Of a stretch of 21,740 bases of DNA, positions 1-7,694 are shown piece by piece (positions within the stretch are counted from its first letter, which is position 1; every line of letters begins with the position of its first letter). The stretch comes from an uncultured Lachnospiraceae bacterium. GTDB taxonomy: Bacteria; Bacillota; Clostridia; Lachnospirales; Lachnospiraceae. The notes beneath the pieces are model-generated. The model was not told where the DNA came from. It did no database searches and was given only the letters and a program-made list of their open reading frames with translations. Position numbers and translations under genes: made by a program. The stretch is taken from positions 4,191 to 25,930 of the forward strand of contig CAJUTU010000047.1 of assembly GCA_910589385.1 (NCBI GenBank), given 5' to 3'.

Positions 1-1
1 T

Positions 2-868
2 CATATCTGTGAAGAAAAAATACGAAATGTATTTTTCTGTGCAAGAGACGGGTATTTGATCAAAAAATTATATGACAGACTTGTGGGAAATGAGTCTTCC
101 GTTTATTTCCTGACTTCTCGTATTGCGGCAGTCCGTGCAGGGATCAGAAATAAAGAAGATATCAGTTATTTAGAGAAAATAAAATTCAGCGGAACCATGC
201 AGGAGCAGTTGTGGAAAAGATTTGGGATTAAGGCGGATGCAGATGATCCAAGGATTCAAAATGAAAGTTTAATGGAATTTGCTGAGGAGATCATAGAAAG
301 GTCTGCAGCCTGTCAGAAGCGGAATAAGCATTACATAGACACATTGAAGATAGAGGACGGGGATATTGCCTTTTTTGATTTTGTTGCAAAAGGGACAAGC
401 CAGGCGTATATGCAGCGCCTGATCAAAAATCATTTTAAAGGCTTCTATTTTCTCCGGCTGGAAAAAGAAAGCCTGGAGCAGGAGCATCTGGACATCAGGT
501 CATTTTATCAGATAGGGGAAACGGACAGTCAGGCGATTTTTGAAAATTATGATATGCTGGAAACGATATTGACCTCTGCGTGTCCTTCTGTCATTGAATT
601 TGATGATCAAGGGAAACCGGTATATACAGAAGAGACAAGAACAACGGAGGATTTTAACTGCCTGTTAAACGCGCAGGACGGCATCTGCGAATATTTCAAC
701 AGTTATTTAAAGCTTTGTCCTGTGCCAGAGCGTAGTGTACATAAAAAGCTAGATGAAATACTGCTTTTTATGATACATAAGATTTTCATAACAGATACTG
801 GTTTTCTGGGACTTAAGGCAGAGGATTCTTTTTTTAACAGGGTAATAGATATAACAGATCTGATATAA
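2..868 (+). CDS. C-terminal part of a HAD-like surface-polysaccharide protein (5' partial)
   Basis: The frame is open from base 2 with no start codon, so the gene enters from the left edge; the TTG at 56 is internal. About 288 residues are visible. Near the start is an ARDGYLIKKLYD motif followed by YFLTSRIAAVRAG, a combination I know from the HAD-like domains in capsule or cell-wall polysaccharide loci, often attached to glycosyltransferases. A second aspartate-rich stretch (GDIAFFDFVAKGTS) lies near residue 118 and could be another part of the fold. It ends 21 bases before the cytidylyltransferase, on the same strand, which fits a polysaccharide operon. The exact reaction cannot be told. 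It could also be a large modular glycosyltransferase whose N-terminus lies outside the window. The family link is recalled from motifs, not tested. Confidence 0.6.
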   Translation, partial: HICEEKIRNVFFCARDGYLIKKLYDRLVGNESSVYFLTSRIAAVRAGIRNKEDISYLEKIKFSGTMQEQLWKRFGIKADADDPRIQNESLMEFAEEIIERSAACQKRNKHYIDTLKIEDGDIAFFDFVAKGTSQAYMQRLIKNHFKGFYFLRLEKESLEQEHLDIRSFYQIGETDSQAIFENYDMLETILTSACPSVIEFDDQGKPVYTEETRTTEDFNCLLNAQDGICEYFNSYLKLCPVPERSVHKKLDEILLFMIHKIFITDTGFLGLKAEDSFFNRVIDITDLI

Positions 869-889
869 AATATTTGGGAGCGGATGGAT

Positions 890-1612
890 ATGAATTATGC
901 GATTATTCTTGCGGGAGGCAGGGGCGGCCGTTTTCATGGGAATGTGCCAAAACAGTTTGTGGAGCTTACGAGCAGCCCGATGCTTGTATATTCTATGAAA
1001 ACAGCTCAAGTAAATAAAAATGTGGATTCCATATGTGTGGTGGCGCCAGGGCAGTACCATGACGAAGTCAGAAAATGGGCAGAGGAACATAAAATTACGA
1101 AATTTGAATTTCTTGCAGAATCAGGAAATGAAAGATACCAGTCTGTGTACAATGGTTTGATGACGCTTCCAGCGAAACCGAGAGACACCGTGATCATTAT
1201 GACGGCGGTATGTCCATTCGTTTCCCAGGTTACGATGGACAAGCTATATGACGCGCTGAAAGAATGGGACGCGTGTATTACAGTAATAAAAGCAACGGAT
1301 GCGATCACCTTCAGTAATGACGGGAAAAACGTAAACCGGACACTGCAGAAGAAGAAACTGTTCATTCAGCAGGGGCCGCAGATCTTCCGGTATAATATAT
1401 TGAAGCAGGCACACAAAGCATATCTGGCAGATGAAGAGCGGATAGAGGTCAATGAAGACAGCGAGTTGGTTCTTAATATCGGAGTAGAGTGCGGGATGGT
1501 GCTTGGAGACAGATATTGCGTTAAGGTCACTTTCCCGGAGGATCTGGCAATCGTACAGGCCCTTTATCCATTGTTTGTGAAACAGGAGGAGAGGTATTAT
1601 GACAACTGCTGA
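890..1612 (+). CDS. IspD/TarI-family cytidylyltransferase (CTP-dependent nucleotidyltransferase)
   Basis: This is a 240-residue protein of the IspD/TarI fold, which transfers CMP from CTP to a sugar-alcohol phosphate (methylerythritol-4-P in IspD, ribitol-5-P in TarI). The N-terminal P-loop-like segment LAGGRGGRFHGNVPKQF carries the conserved Arg and Lys of the CTP site, and a C-terminal VKVTFPEDLAI matches the family's terminal Lys motif. An upstream ATG at 884 is only 3 nt from the GGGAG at 876-880, while ATG 890 is 9 nt away, so 890 is preferred. The family's HDAxR motif reads MTAVC here, which is odd and may mean a changed substrate or loss of activity. Its place between a polysaccharide-type gene and an SDR that overlaps its 3' end by 14 bases favours a CDP-polyol for a surface polymer over isoprenoid synthesis. 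Confidence 0.78.
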   Translation: MNYAIILAGGRGGRFHGNVPKQFVELTSSPMLVYSMKTAQVNKNVDSICVVAPGQYHDEVRKWAEEHKITKFEFLAESGNERYQSVYNGLMTLPAKPRDTVIIMTAVCPFVSQVTMDKLYDALKEWDACITVIKATDAITFSNDGKNVNRTLQKKKLFIQQGPQIFRYNILKQAHKAYLADEERIEVNEDSELVLNIGVECGMVLGDRYCVKVTFPEDLAIVQALYPLFVKQEERYYDNC

Positions 1613-2657
1613 AAAAATACTGGCAGAGGATGCAGAAACAATTGCCCGTTCTGATGTAAACTGGCCTGGATTAAAGGGGAAAACAATCTGGATTTCCGGT
1701 GCGAATGGATATGTTCCACAATATATTGTACACGGCTTGTTAAAGAGGAACGACCTGCATCATGACGAGATCAAGGTTATAGCAATGTGCCGCAGCATGG
1801 AGCGGGCATATCAGCGGTTTTCGCAATACAGGGGAAGGGATGATTTTGAATTATTTTTGCAGGATGTCCGCATACCGGTACAGTATGATGGAAATGTGGA
1901 TTATATCATTCATGCGGCAAGCCCGGCAGGGGCGGCAGAAAGATATGAGGATCCGGCGGCGACCTTTGACACAAATGTCACAGGATGCAGAAATATGCTG
2001 CAGTTTGCCGAAAAGAAAGGTGCAGAGTTTCTGCTGCTGTCCAGTATTGATATTTACGGCAGGCTCTCCTGCCGCGGGCGGTTTACAGAGGAGATGGCGG
2101 GTGAACTAGATCCTTTGAATATACATAATGTATACGCATGTGCAAAACGGGCGGCGGAAACTCTATGCGCCTGCTATTCTCTTAAAAACATTGCTTGCAA
2201 GATTGTCAGGCCTTCGCAGATTCTGGCCGGTGGAATTGCCTTGAATGACGGGCGGCTGCATATTGATTTTATATCACAAATGCTCAGAGGAAATGAGATC
2301 ATATTAAAGGGCGATGGTTTACCGCGCAGAACCTTTCTGTATATTACAGATGCGGTCACTGGTATGCTGACGGTATTGCTGGAGGGGAAATCTGGGGAAG
2401 CTTATAATCTATGTTCGGAAAACTGCGAAGCCTCTGTGCTGGAATTGGCACAGATCATGGCTTCCTTTGTGACGGACAGAAAAATTAAAATCAGATATAA
2501 CTGTGAGGCCAGAACAAAGGATCCGGCAGTTACCCAGGCAGTATCTGTGGTATGCGGATCTTCGGATAAAATACGTTCCCTTGGATGGAAGCAGAAAGTT
2601 CCGCTGAGTGAAGCGTGCCAGAGAATGATGGCATATTATGATGCAGCAGTGTATTGA
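1599..2657 (+). CDS. NAD-dependent epimerase/dehydratase (extended SDR)
   Basis: This 352-residue protein has an extended short-chain dehydrogenase/reductase fold. The Rossmann nucleotide motif lies at residues 34-41 (GANGYVPQ, with Pro where most family members have Ile/Val-Gly). The catalytic YxxxK pair is Y179/K183 within YACAKRAAET, preceded by a LLLSSIDIYG strand typical of sugar-nucleotide epimerases. A C-terminal substrate domain follows (GDGLPRRTFLYITD, as in UDP- or dTDP-sugar epimerases). The ATG overlaps the end of the cytidylyltransferase by 14 bases, with AGGAGAGG upstream, so the two are translationally coupled. The pair may make and modify a CDP-linked polyol or sugar. The precise substrate cannot be read from the sequence. 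Confidence 0.82.
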   Translation: MTTAEKILAEDAETIARSDVNWPGLKGKTIWISGANGYVPQYIVHGLLKRNDLHHDEIKVIAMCRSMERAYQRFSQYRGRDDFELFLQDVRIPVQYDGNVDYIIHAASPAGAAERYEDPAATFDTNVTGCRNMLQFAEKKGAEFLLLSSIDIYGRLSCRGRFTEEMAGELDPLNIHNVYACAKRAAETLCACYSLKNIACKIVRPSQILAGGIALNDGRLHIDFISQMLRGNEIILKGDGLPRRTFLYITDAVTGMLTVLLEGKSGEAYNLCSENCEASVLELAQIMASFVTDRKIKIRYNCEARTKDPAVTQAVSVVCGSSDKIRSLGWKQKVPLSEACQRMMAYYDAAVY

Positions 2658-2692
2658 TTTTGTGAGAAGTTTTTATAAATCAGAAAAATTCC

Positions 2693-2721
2693 TTGCATTC
2701 AAAAAAGAATTGTGTTATAAT
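2693..2721 (+). promoter_or_regulatory. Sigma-A promoter of the aspS-gatCAB operon
   Basis: TTGCAT (2693-2698), a 17-base spacer and TATAAT (2716-2721). A TG dinucleotide one base upstream of the -10 makes it an extended -10 promoter. Transcription should start near 2728, leaving a leader of about 370 nt before aspS. Confidence 0.8.
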
Positions 2722-2727
2722 AGTAAA

Positions 2728-3039
2728 CGATTTAGCAAAGTAAAGCGTGAAAATCATAAAAGGCTGAGAACAAGACTCTGATTTTCAGAACCTGACAGGA
2801 AGGCAGCGTCACCGACTGAGAGCGCAAGACAGGGAAGAAGATCCAGGGAACACTTGGGAGCTGACCGTCTGAACGAAGAGTAGGGCGGTACGCAGAGCAT
2901 GCGTTACATGCGAGAGAGAGGGATAGTTTCTGGACTGCAAGGGGGCAGACGGAACTGTTCAATGCGGGTGGTACCGCGGATTTTATCGAAATAAATTCCG
3001 TCCCGGGATGCGTTGATAGCATCCCGGGACGTTTTGCGT
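2728..3039 (+). promoter_or_regulatory. T-box leader riboswitch upstream of aspS
   Basis: The T-box core GGGTGGTACCGCGG is at 2966-2979. Downstream, CCGTCCC (2998-3004) can pair with it to form the antiterminator, in competition with the terminator stem at 3000-3030. The leader of about 240 nt upstream of the core is normal for this class. It contains an exact 9-bp pair (TGAAAATCA with TGATTTTCA, about 2748-2788) and a 7-bp pair CCGTCTG/CAGACGG (2863-2869 with 2946-2952). The tRNA-end-binding bulge reads UGGU, which matches a discriminator A and can wobble with G. Several GAAC tetranucleotides are present, each holding overlapping Glu (GAA) and Asn (AAC) codons. I could not assign Stem I or the specifier loop with confidence by eye. 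The expected ligand, from the genes controlled, is uncharged tRNA-Asn and/or tRNA-Glu/Gln. Confidence 0.92.
3000..3035 (+). terminator. T-box attenuator (rho-independent terminator)
   Basis: A perfect 12-bp stem (3000-3011 with 3019-3030, GTCCCGGGATGC and its complement) has a 7-base loop and is followed by GTTTTGCGTT. It includes bases needed for the antiterminator, so it forms when the bound tRNA is charged. Confidence 0.92.
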
Positions 3040-3100
3040 TCATACAGAAACGCAGAATGTCCCGGGGATGCAGGCAGACAGATGAAAGGAGAGAAAGAAC

Positions 3101-4432
3101 ATGGAATTTGTAACCGGAATCAAAGAGAAAGAAACATTGGAATTAAGTGAATTGCTTGCAGAAGGCATGGCAGGGAACACGGTGAAAGTTAATGGCTTTA
3201 TCCATACGATCCGCGACATGGGCAATGTAGCTTTCATGATCCTCAGAAAACGGGATGGACTGATACAGTGCGTATTTGAAGAAGGAATTACAAACTTTTC
3301 CTTGAAAGATTTAAGAGAAGCAGATACAGTAGAGGTAACAGGAACATTAATTGACTCAGAGAAAGCGCCGGGCGGAATCGAAATCAGGCTTTCGGGGATC
3401 AAGGTCTTAAGTGAACCGGCAGATCCGATGCCATTGCCGATCGCGAAGTGGAAACTGAACACTTCACTGGAGGCGAAGCTGAATTACCGTCCGATCTCCC
3501 TTCGGAACATCCGGGAGCGGGCGAAATTCAAAATACAGGAAGGGATCGTAAGAGGCTTCCGTGATTTCCTTTATCAAGAAGGATTTACCGAGATCCATAC
3601 GCCGAAGATCGGAGCGAAAAGCGCGGAGGGCGGGGCAAACGTGTTTAAGCTGGACTATTTCCACAGGCCCGCGATCCTGCAGCAGAGCCCCCAGTTTTAT
3701 AAACAGATGATGGTGGGCGTCTATGACAGGGTATTCGAGGCGGCTCCGGTATTCCGTGCGGAGAAGCACAATACAAAACGGCATCTGAACGAGTATACAA
3801 GCCTTGATCTTGAGATGGGATATATTGACGGATTTGAGGATATCATGGCAATGGAAACCGGATTCCTGCAGTATACGATGCAGCTTTTGGAAAAGGAGTA
3901 TGCCAGAGAACTGAAGATTCTGGAGATCGAGCTTCCAAAGACAGATCAGATTCCGGCAGTCCGCTTTGACGAGATCAAACGTCTGGTATCAGAGAAATAT
4001 GACTGGAAGACAAAAGCGCCATATGACCTGGAGCCGGAAGAGGAAGTGCTGATCAGCCGGTATGCAAAGGAAGAGTGGGATGCGGATTTTGTGTTCGTGA
4101 CACATTACCCATCCAAAAAACGTCCTTTCTATGCCATGGACGACCCGGCAGACGCTGCTTTTACCCTGAGTTTTGACCTGTTATTCCGGGGGATGGAGAT
4201 CACCACCGGAGGCCAGCGTATCCATGATTACCATGAACTGCTGAAAAAGATGGAGGCAAGAGGGATGACCACAGAAGGCATGGAGCAGTATCTGAGTGCT
4301 TTCCGGTATGGGATGCCTCCCCACGGCGGGCTTGGGATCGGCATGGAGCGCCTGACCATGAAACTGATGGGGGAGGACAATGTACGTGAGACCACATTGT
4401 TCCCGAGGGATTTGAGCAGATTGGAACCGTAG
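3101..4432 (+). CDS. aspS: Aspartate--tRNA(Asp/Asn) ligase, archaeal-type, probably non-discriminating
   Basis: This class IIb aminoacyl-tRNA synthetase has 443 residues. That is the short archaeal/AspRS2 form, not the ~590-residue bacterial form with a GAD insert. An N-terminal OB-fold anticodon-binding domain (about residues 20-110, VNGFIHTIRDMGNVAFMILR) is followed by the catalytic core. This holds QSPQFYKQMM, motif 2 around residue 217 (FRAEKHNTKRHLNEYTSLD) and motif 3 around 409-418 (GLGIGMERLT). A strong AAGGAGAG lies upstream of the ATG. It sits directly ahead of gatCAB behind one T-box. That arrangement is known from Clostridium acetobutylicum, where AspRS2 mischarges tRNA-Asn with Asp for amidation by GatCAB. 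Non-discrimination is inferred from type and context, not from a residue test. An asparagine synthetase/AsnRS elsewhere in the genome would weaken this. Confidence 0.93.
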   Translation: MEFVTGIKEKETLELSELLAEGMAGNTVKVNGFIHTIRDMGNVAFMILRKRDGLIQCVFEEGITNFSLKDLREADTVEVTGTLIDSEKAPGGIEIRLSGIKVLSEPADPMPLPIAKWKLNTSLEAKLNYRPISLRNIRERAKFKIQEGIVRGFRDFLYQEGFTEIHTPKIGAKSAEGGANVFKLDYFHRPAILQQSPQFYKQMMVGVYDRVFEAAPVFRAEKHNTKRHLNEYTSLDLEMGYIDGFEDIMAMETGFLQYTMQLLEKEYARELKILEIELPKTDQIPAVRFDEIKRLVSEKYDWKTKAPYDLEPEEEVLISRYAKEEWDADFVFVTHYPSKKRPFYAMDDPADAAFTLSFDLLFRGMEITTGGQRIHDYHELLKKMEARGMTTEGMEQYLSAFRYGMPPHGGLGIGMERLTMKLMGEDNVRETTLFPRDLSRLEP

Positions 4433-4472
4433 GCCTTCATGACAGCGTCTGCTCAGAAAGATATGGTGAAGT

Positions 4473-5714
4473 ATGGCGAAGAAGAATGTGTGTTATTTGT
4501 GCGGAGGAAAACTGACAGACGGTTATTGTCCGGCATGCGGACTGGATAATACAAAGATTCACAGGAAACACTATCATCTGAATGAAAGTGATTCTGTGGA
4601 GAGGATGAATGGAGACGACAGAAAGGCTCCGAAAAAATGTAAAGAAAAAACAGAGCAGGTATATAAAACAGCAGACTGGAATACACCTAGACCGGTGGAA
4701 AGCCCTCGAAATACAGGAGGGCAGACAGTCCAAAGCTCTCAGAATGCAGGAAGTCCGCCAGCACGGAACTCTCAGAATAATGGGAATCAGAAGGCACGCC
4801 CTGTGCAGCCGCCCATGCAGCCTATGATGAGCGCTGCCGGCCAGCCGTTTCAGCCAAGACAGACCTTACGGAACGGCCAGCGGTATCCGGCTTTATCCGT
4901 TCCTGTGTCTGGAAAGGTGACGATTACAGCGGCGGTAATTGTGCTGGCTGTGATTCTTGTCGGACTCGCTGCCGAATTTGTACCGCGCAATTCCTTCGAT
5001 ATTGATAACAGCTATCGGAGCCACCCTGTTGACATATATGATTTTGAGAGCGAAGACAGCGATCCGTATGAATATGTAGAGAGGGAACTGTCAGAGACCG
5101 GGGAATATTATGAAACAGAACTGGAAAAAGGAGAATATCTGATAGGAGTTCATTTGCCGGAGGGCGTTTATACGGCGAAGCTGTTGGAGGGCAGCGGCAG
5201 TTTCAGTCTAAACGATTATGAAAATGGGATTTTCCTGTGGCAGGCGTTTGGCACAGAGGAGGAATACGATGAAGTGGAGACGATGGAGGATATCCGTCTG
5301 TATACCGGGGCGCGTATTGATGTGAATGACGGCGTGGTTTTACAGATGGTCACGGAAAATGGGCAGACGGGCCTAATGGAAAACATGGAAAATCCTTTGA
5401 CAGAAACGGTTGACTTAGAGAAAGACGAGTCCATGAAAGTAGGCGAGGAGCTTTCTGCAGGAGTATATGATATATTGGATGCAGCCGGCTGGGCAGTGCT
5501 TCGTTGTAAAGTGCCCCATGAGGGTTATGAGGAAGGGTATTACGAAAAGTCTTACTGGTTAAGCGGAGATAAGTGGGATGATATTTACCGGAACATCTAT
5601 CTGACAGAGGGCATGGAAATTACCGCAGAGGAAGGCGGTCTATTGCTGACTCCCAGCGAGACGGTCGGCAGCGGGGACTATGAGGAATATTATAAAAACT
5701 ATATGTATTATTAG
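4473..5714 (+). CDS. Zinc-ribbon, single-pass membrane protein of unknown function
   Basis: This 413-residue protein starts with a four-cysteine zinc ribbon (C7, C10, C19, C22; CYLCGGKL...CPACG). A long Gln/Asn/Pro-rich linker follows (about 60-140), then one hydrophobic helix at about 150-170 (ITAAVIVLAVILVGLAAEFV). An acidic extracytoplasmic part follows from about 171 to 413. It appears to hold two related beta-rich modules: one starts at YLIGVHLPEGVYTAKL, the other at MKVGEELSAGVYDIL, and each ends in a phrase of the form 'GxxIxxxxGxxLxxxxSE'. With the ribbon inside and the modules outside, it may link a cytosolic signal to the envelope, but the job is unknown. It lies 40 bases after aspS and 43-52 bases before gatC in the same direction, so it is probably cotranscribed under the T-box. 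Its RBS (weak GGTGAAG) is poorer than its neighbours'. Confidence 0.85.
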   Translation: MAKKNVCYLCGGKLTDGYCPACGLDNTKIHRKHYHLNESDSVERMNGDDRKAPKKCKEKTEQVYKTADWNTPRPVESPRNTGGQTVQSSQNAGSPPARNSQNNGNQKARPVQPPMQPMMSAAGQPFQPRQTLRNGQRYPALSVPVSGKVTITAAVIVLAVILVGLAAEFVPRNSFDIDNSYRSHPVDIYDFESEDSDPYEYVERELSETGEYYETELEKGEYLIGVHLPEGVYTAKLLEGSGSFSLNDYENGIFLWQAFGTEEEYDEVETMEDIRLYTGARIDVNDGVVLQMVTENGQTGLMENMENPLTETVDLEKDESMKVGEELSAGVYDILDAAGWAVLRCKVPHEGYEEGYYEKSYWLSGDKWDDIYRNIYLTEGMEITAEEGGLLLTPSETVGSGDYEEYYKNYMYY

Positions 5715-5766
5715 TACGGTTTCTTAATGGAAATAGAACCTGTCAGGAACAGGAAGGATGGAAAAT

Positions 5767-6060
5767 ATGGCGAATAAAATTTCAGATGAAACAATGGAAT
5801 ATGTGGGGATCCTGGCAAAGCTGGAATTGTCCGCACAGGAACAAGAGGCGGCAAAGTCCGATATGGAAAAGATGCTGGATTATATTGATACATTAAATGA
5901 ACTGGACACCTCGGGAGTGGAGCCGATGTCCCATGTTTTCCCGGTCCACAATGTATTCCGCGAAGATGTGGTCACCAACGGGGACAATAAAGAGCGGACG
6001 CTGGCAAATGCTCCCCTTCGGAAGGACGACAGTTTTGAAGTGCCGAAAACAATTGGATAA
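5767..6060 (+). CDS. gatC: Asp-tRNA(Asn)/Glu-tRNA(Gln) amidotransferase subunit C
   Basis: This small subunit (97 residues) wraps around GatA and joins it to GatB in the tRNA-dependent amidotransferase. Family features are the N-terminal helix ISDETMEYVGILAKLELS, the DYIDTLNELDTSGVEPMSHV segment and the C-terminal LRKDDSFEVPKTIG. The reading frame also has an ATG at 5758, but AGGAAGG (5751-5757) abuts that codon and stands 9 bases from the ATG at 5767, so 5767 is the better start. gatA follows 27 bases later. Confidence 0.93.
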   Translation: MANKISDETMEYVGILAKLELSAQEQEAAKSDMEKMLDYIDTLNELDTSGVEPMSHVFPVHNVFREDVVTNGDNKERTLANAPLRKDDSFEVPKTIG

Positions 6061-6087
6061 AGATTTGATAAAAAGGCGGTGAAAGAG

Positions 6088-7689
6088 ATGGATTTATTAA
6101 ATCTGACAGCAATCGAGCTGGGCAAAAGGATAAAAGCAAAAGAGGTGGCTGTGGCGGATGCGGTGAGGGCGGTGCTTACACAGGCAAAGGCAGTGGAGCC
6201 GGAGATCAACAGTTATGTAACCCTTGACGAAGCAGGGGCTCTTGCACAGGCAGAGGAAATACAAAAGAAGATTGACAGCGGAGAACTGACAGGCCCGCTG
6301 GCAGGCGTTCCGGCGGCAGTGAAGGATAATCTGTGTATAGAAGGGCAGCTTACCACATGCAGCTCGAAAATACTTTCCAATTATATCCCCACATTTACGG
6401 CAGAGGCGGTCAAAAACCTGCAGAGAGCCGGGGCAGTGATCCTTGGAAAGACAAATATGGACGAATTTGCTATGGGGAGCACCACGGAGACTTCCTACTA
6501 TGGGCCTACAAAAAATCCTCATAACCTGATGCACGTACCGGGTGGTTCTTCGGGCGGTTCCTGCGCAGGACTGGCGGCACAGGAGTGCTTCTATGCACTG
6601 GGTTCGGATACCGGCGGCTCCATCCGTCAGCCCAGCTCTTTCTGCGGCGTGGTGGGGCTGAAACCCACCTATGGAACAGTTTCGCGCTATGGCCTGGTGG
6701 CGTATGGTTCCTCTCTGGATCAGATTGGCCCGGTGGCAAAAGATGTGGCAGACTGCGCCGCAATCTTAGAGGCGATCGCATCCCATGATGAGAAAGACAG
6801 CACTTCCGTACAGCGCGAGGATTATGATTTCACATCTGCTTTGGCGGATGATGTAAAGGGGATGAAGATTGGGATCCCCAGGGACTATATGAGGGAAGGG
6901 CTGGATCCGGAGGTGGCGGATGCTATCTGGGATGCGGCAAAAGTATTGGAGCAAAGAGGCGCTGTCATAGAAGAGTTTGACCTGAGCCTTGTAAAATACG
7001 CGATTCCGGCATATTATGTGATCGCGTCTGCCGAGGCCAGCTCCAACTTAGAGCGTTTTGACGGTGTGAAATACGGCTACCGTACGCCGGATTATGAAGG
7101 ATTGCACAATATGTACAAAAAAACCCGATCCGAAGGCTTTGGGGCAGAGGTCAAACGCCGGATCATGCTTGGATCTTTTGTGCTGAGTTCCGGTTATTAT
7201 GATGCCTACTATCTGAAAGCGCTGCGTGTAAAGGCGCTGATCAAACAGGCATTTGACAAGGCATTTGAGAGATATGATGTGATCCTCGGCCCGGCAGCGC
7301 CTACTACGGCTCCGGAGCTTGGCAAGAGCCTGAGCGACCCGATGAAAATGTATCTGGGAGATATTTATACCATATCCGTGAATCTGGCCGGACTTCCGGG
7401 AATGGTTGTCCCGGTTGGAAAAGACAGCAAAGGGCTGCCTGTGGGGATGCAGATGATCGGAAACAGCTTTCAAGAAAAAACATTGATCCGGGCGGCTTAT
7501 ACCTACGAATGCGCCACCGAGAAACAGTATGAGGCTCCTGCGGACGTGACGGCAGCAGTAGAAAGGGCTGCAGGAAATACAGCAGCAGAAAATCCGTCAT
7601 GCCGACAGCCATTAGGCGGTACATCCATGCCGGAGGTGGAGCCGCAGGACGGAGAAAACAGGAATCAAAAGACAGGAAGGGAGGCGTAA
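6088..7689 (+). CDS. gatA: Asp-tRNA(Asn)/Glu-tRNA(Gln) amidotransferase subunit A (amidase)
   Basis: This is the glutaminase subunit (533 residues) that frees ammonia from glutamine for the GatB kinase/transamidase site. The amidase-signature triad is complete. With the ATG at 6088 the residues fall at K79 (AAVKDN), S154 (GGSSGGS) and S178 (DTGGSIRQP), the same numbers as in Staphylococcus aureus GatA, which supports this start over the GTG at 6079. GGCGG lies just upstream. The body ends near residue 485, as in other GatA proteins. About 45 further residues, Ala/Glu/Gly/Asn-rich and probably unstructured, follow after YEAPADVTAAVERA; this tail is unusual. gatB begins 5 bases after the stop, so coupling is likely. 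Confidence 0.96.
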   Translation: MDLLNLTAIELGKRIKAKEVAVADAVRAVLTQAKAVEPEINSYVTLDEAGALAQAEEIQKKIDSGELTGPLAGVPAAVKDNLCIEGQLTTCSSKILSNYIPTFTAEAVKNLQRAGAVILGKTNMDEFAMGSTTETSYYGPTKNPHNLMHVPGGSSGGSCAGLAAQECFYALGSDTGGSIRQPSSFCGVVGLKPTYGTVSRYGLVAYGSSLDQIGPVAKDVADCAAILEAIASHDEKDSTSVQREDYDFTSALADDVKGMKIGIPRDYMREGLDPEVADAIWDAAKVLEQRGAVIEEFDLSLVKYAIPAYYVIASAEASSNLERFDGVKYGYRTPDYEGLHNMYKKTRSEGFGAEVKRRIMLGSFVLSSGYYDAYYLKALRVKALIKQAFDKAFERYDVILGPAAPTTAPELGKSLSDPMKMYLGDIYTISVNLAGLPGMVVPVGKDSKGLPVGMQMIGNSFQEKTLIRAAYTYECATEKQYEAPADVTAAVERAAGNTAAENPSCRQPLGGTSMPEVEPQDGENRNQKTGREA

Positions 7690-7694
7690 CCGTT

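Noticed and set aside
2760..2815. TPP riboswitch-like words (GGCTGAGA, GAACCTGA, GGCAGCGT) in order in the aspS leader
   Set aside because: The P3 hairpin and the GCGTAGGGA closing part are missing, the gene has no link to thiamine, and the leader has a clear T-box core.
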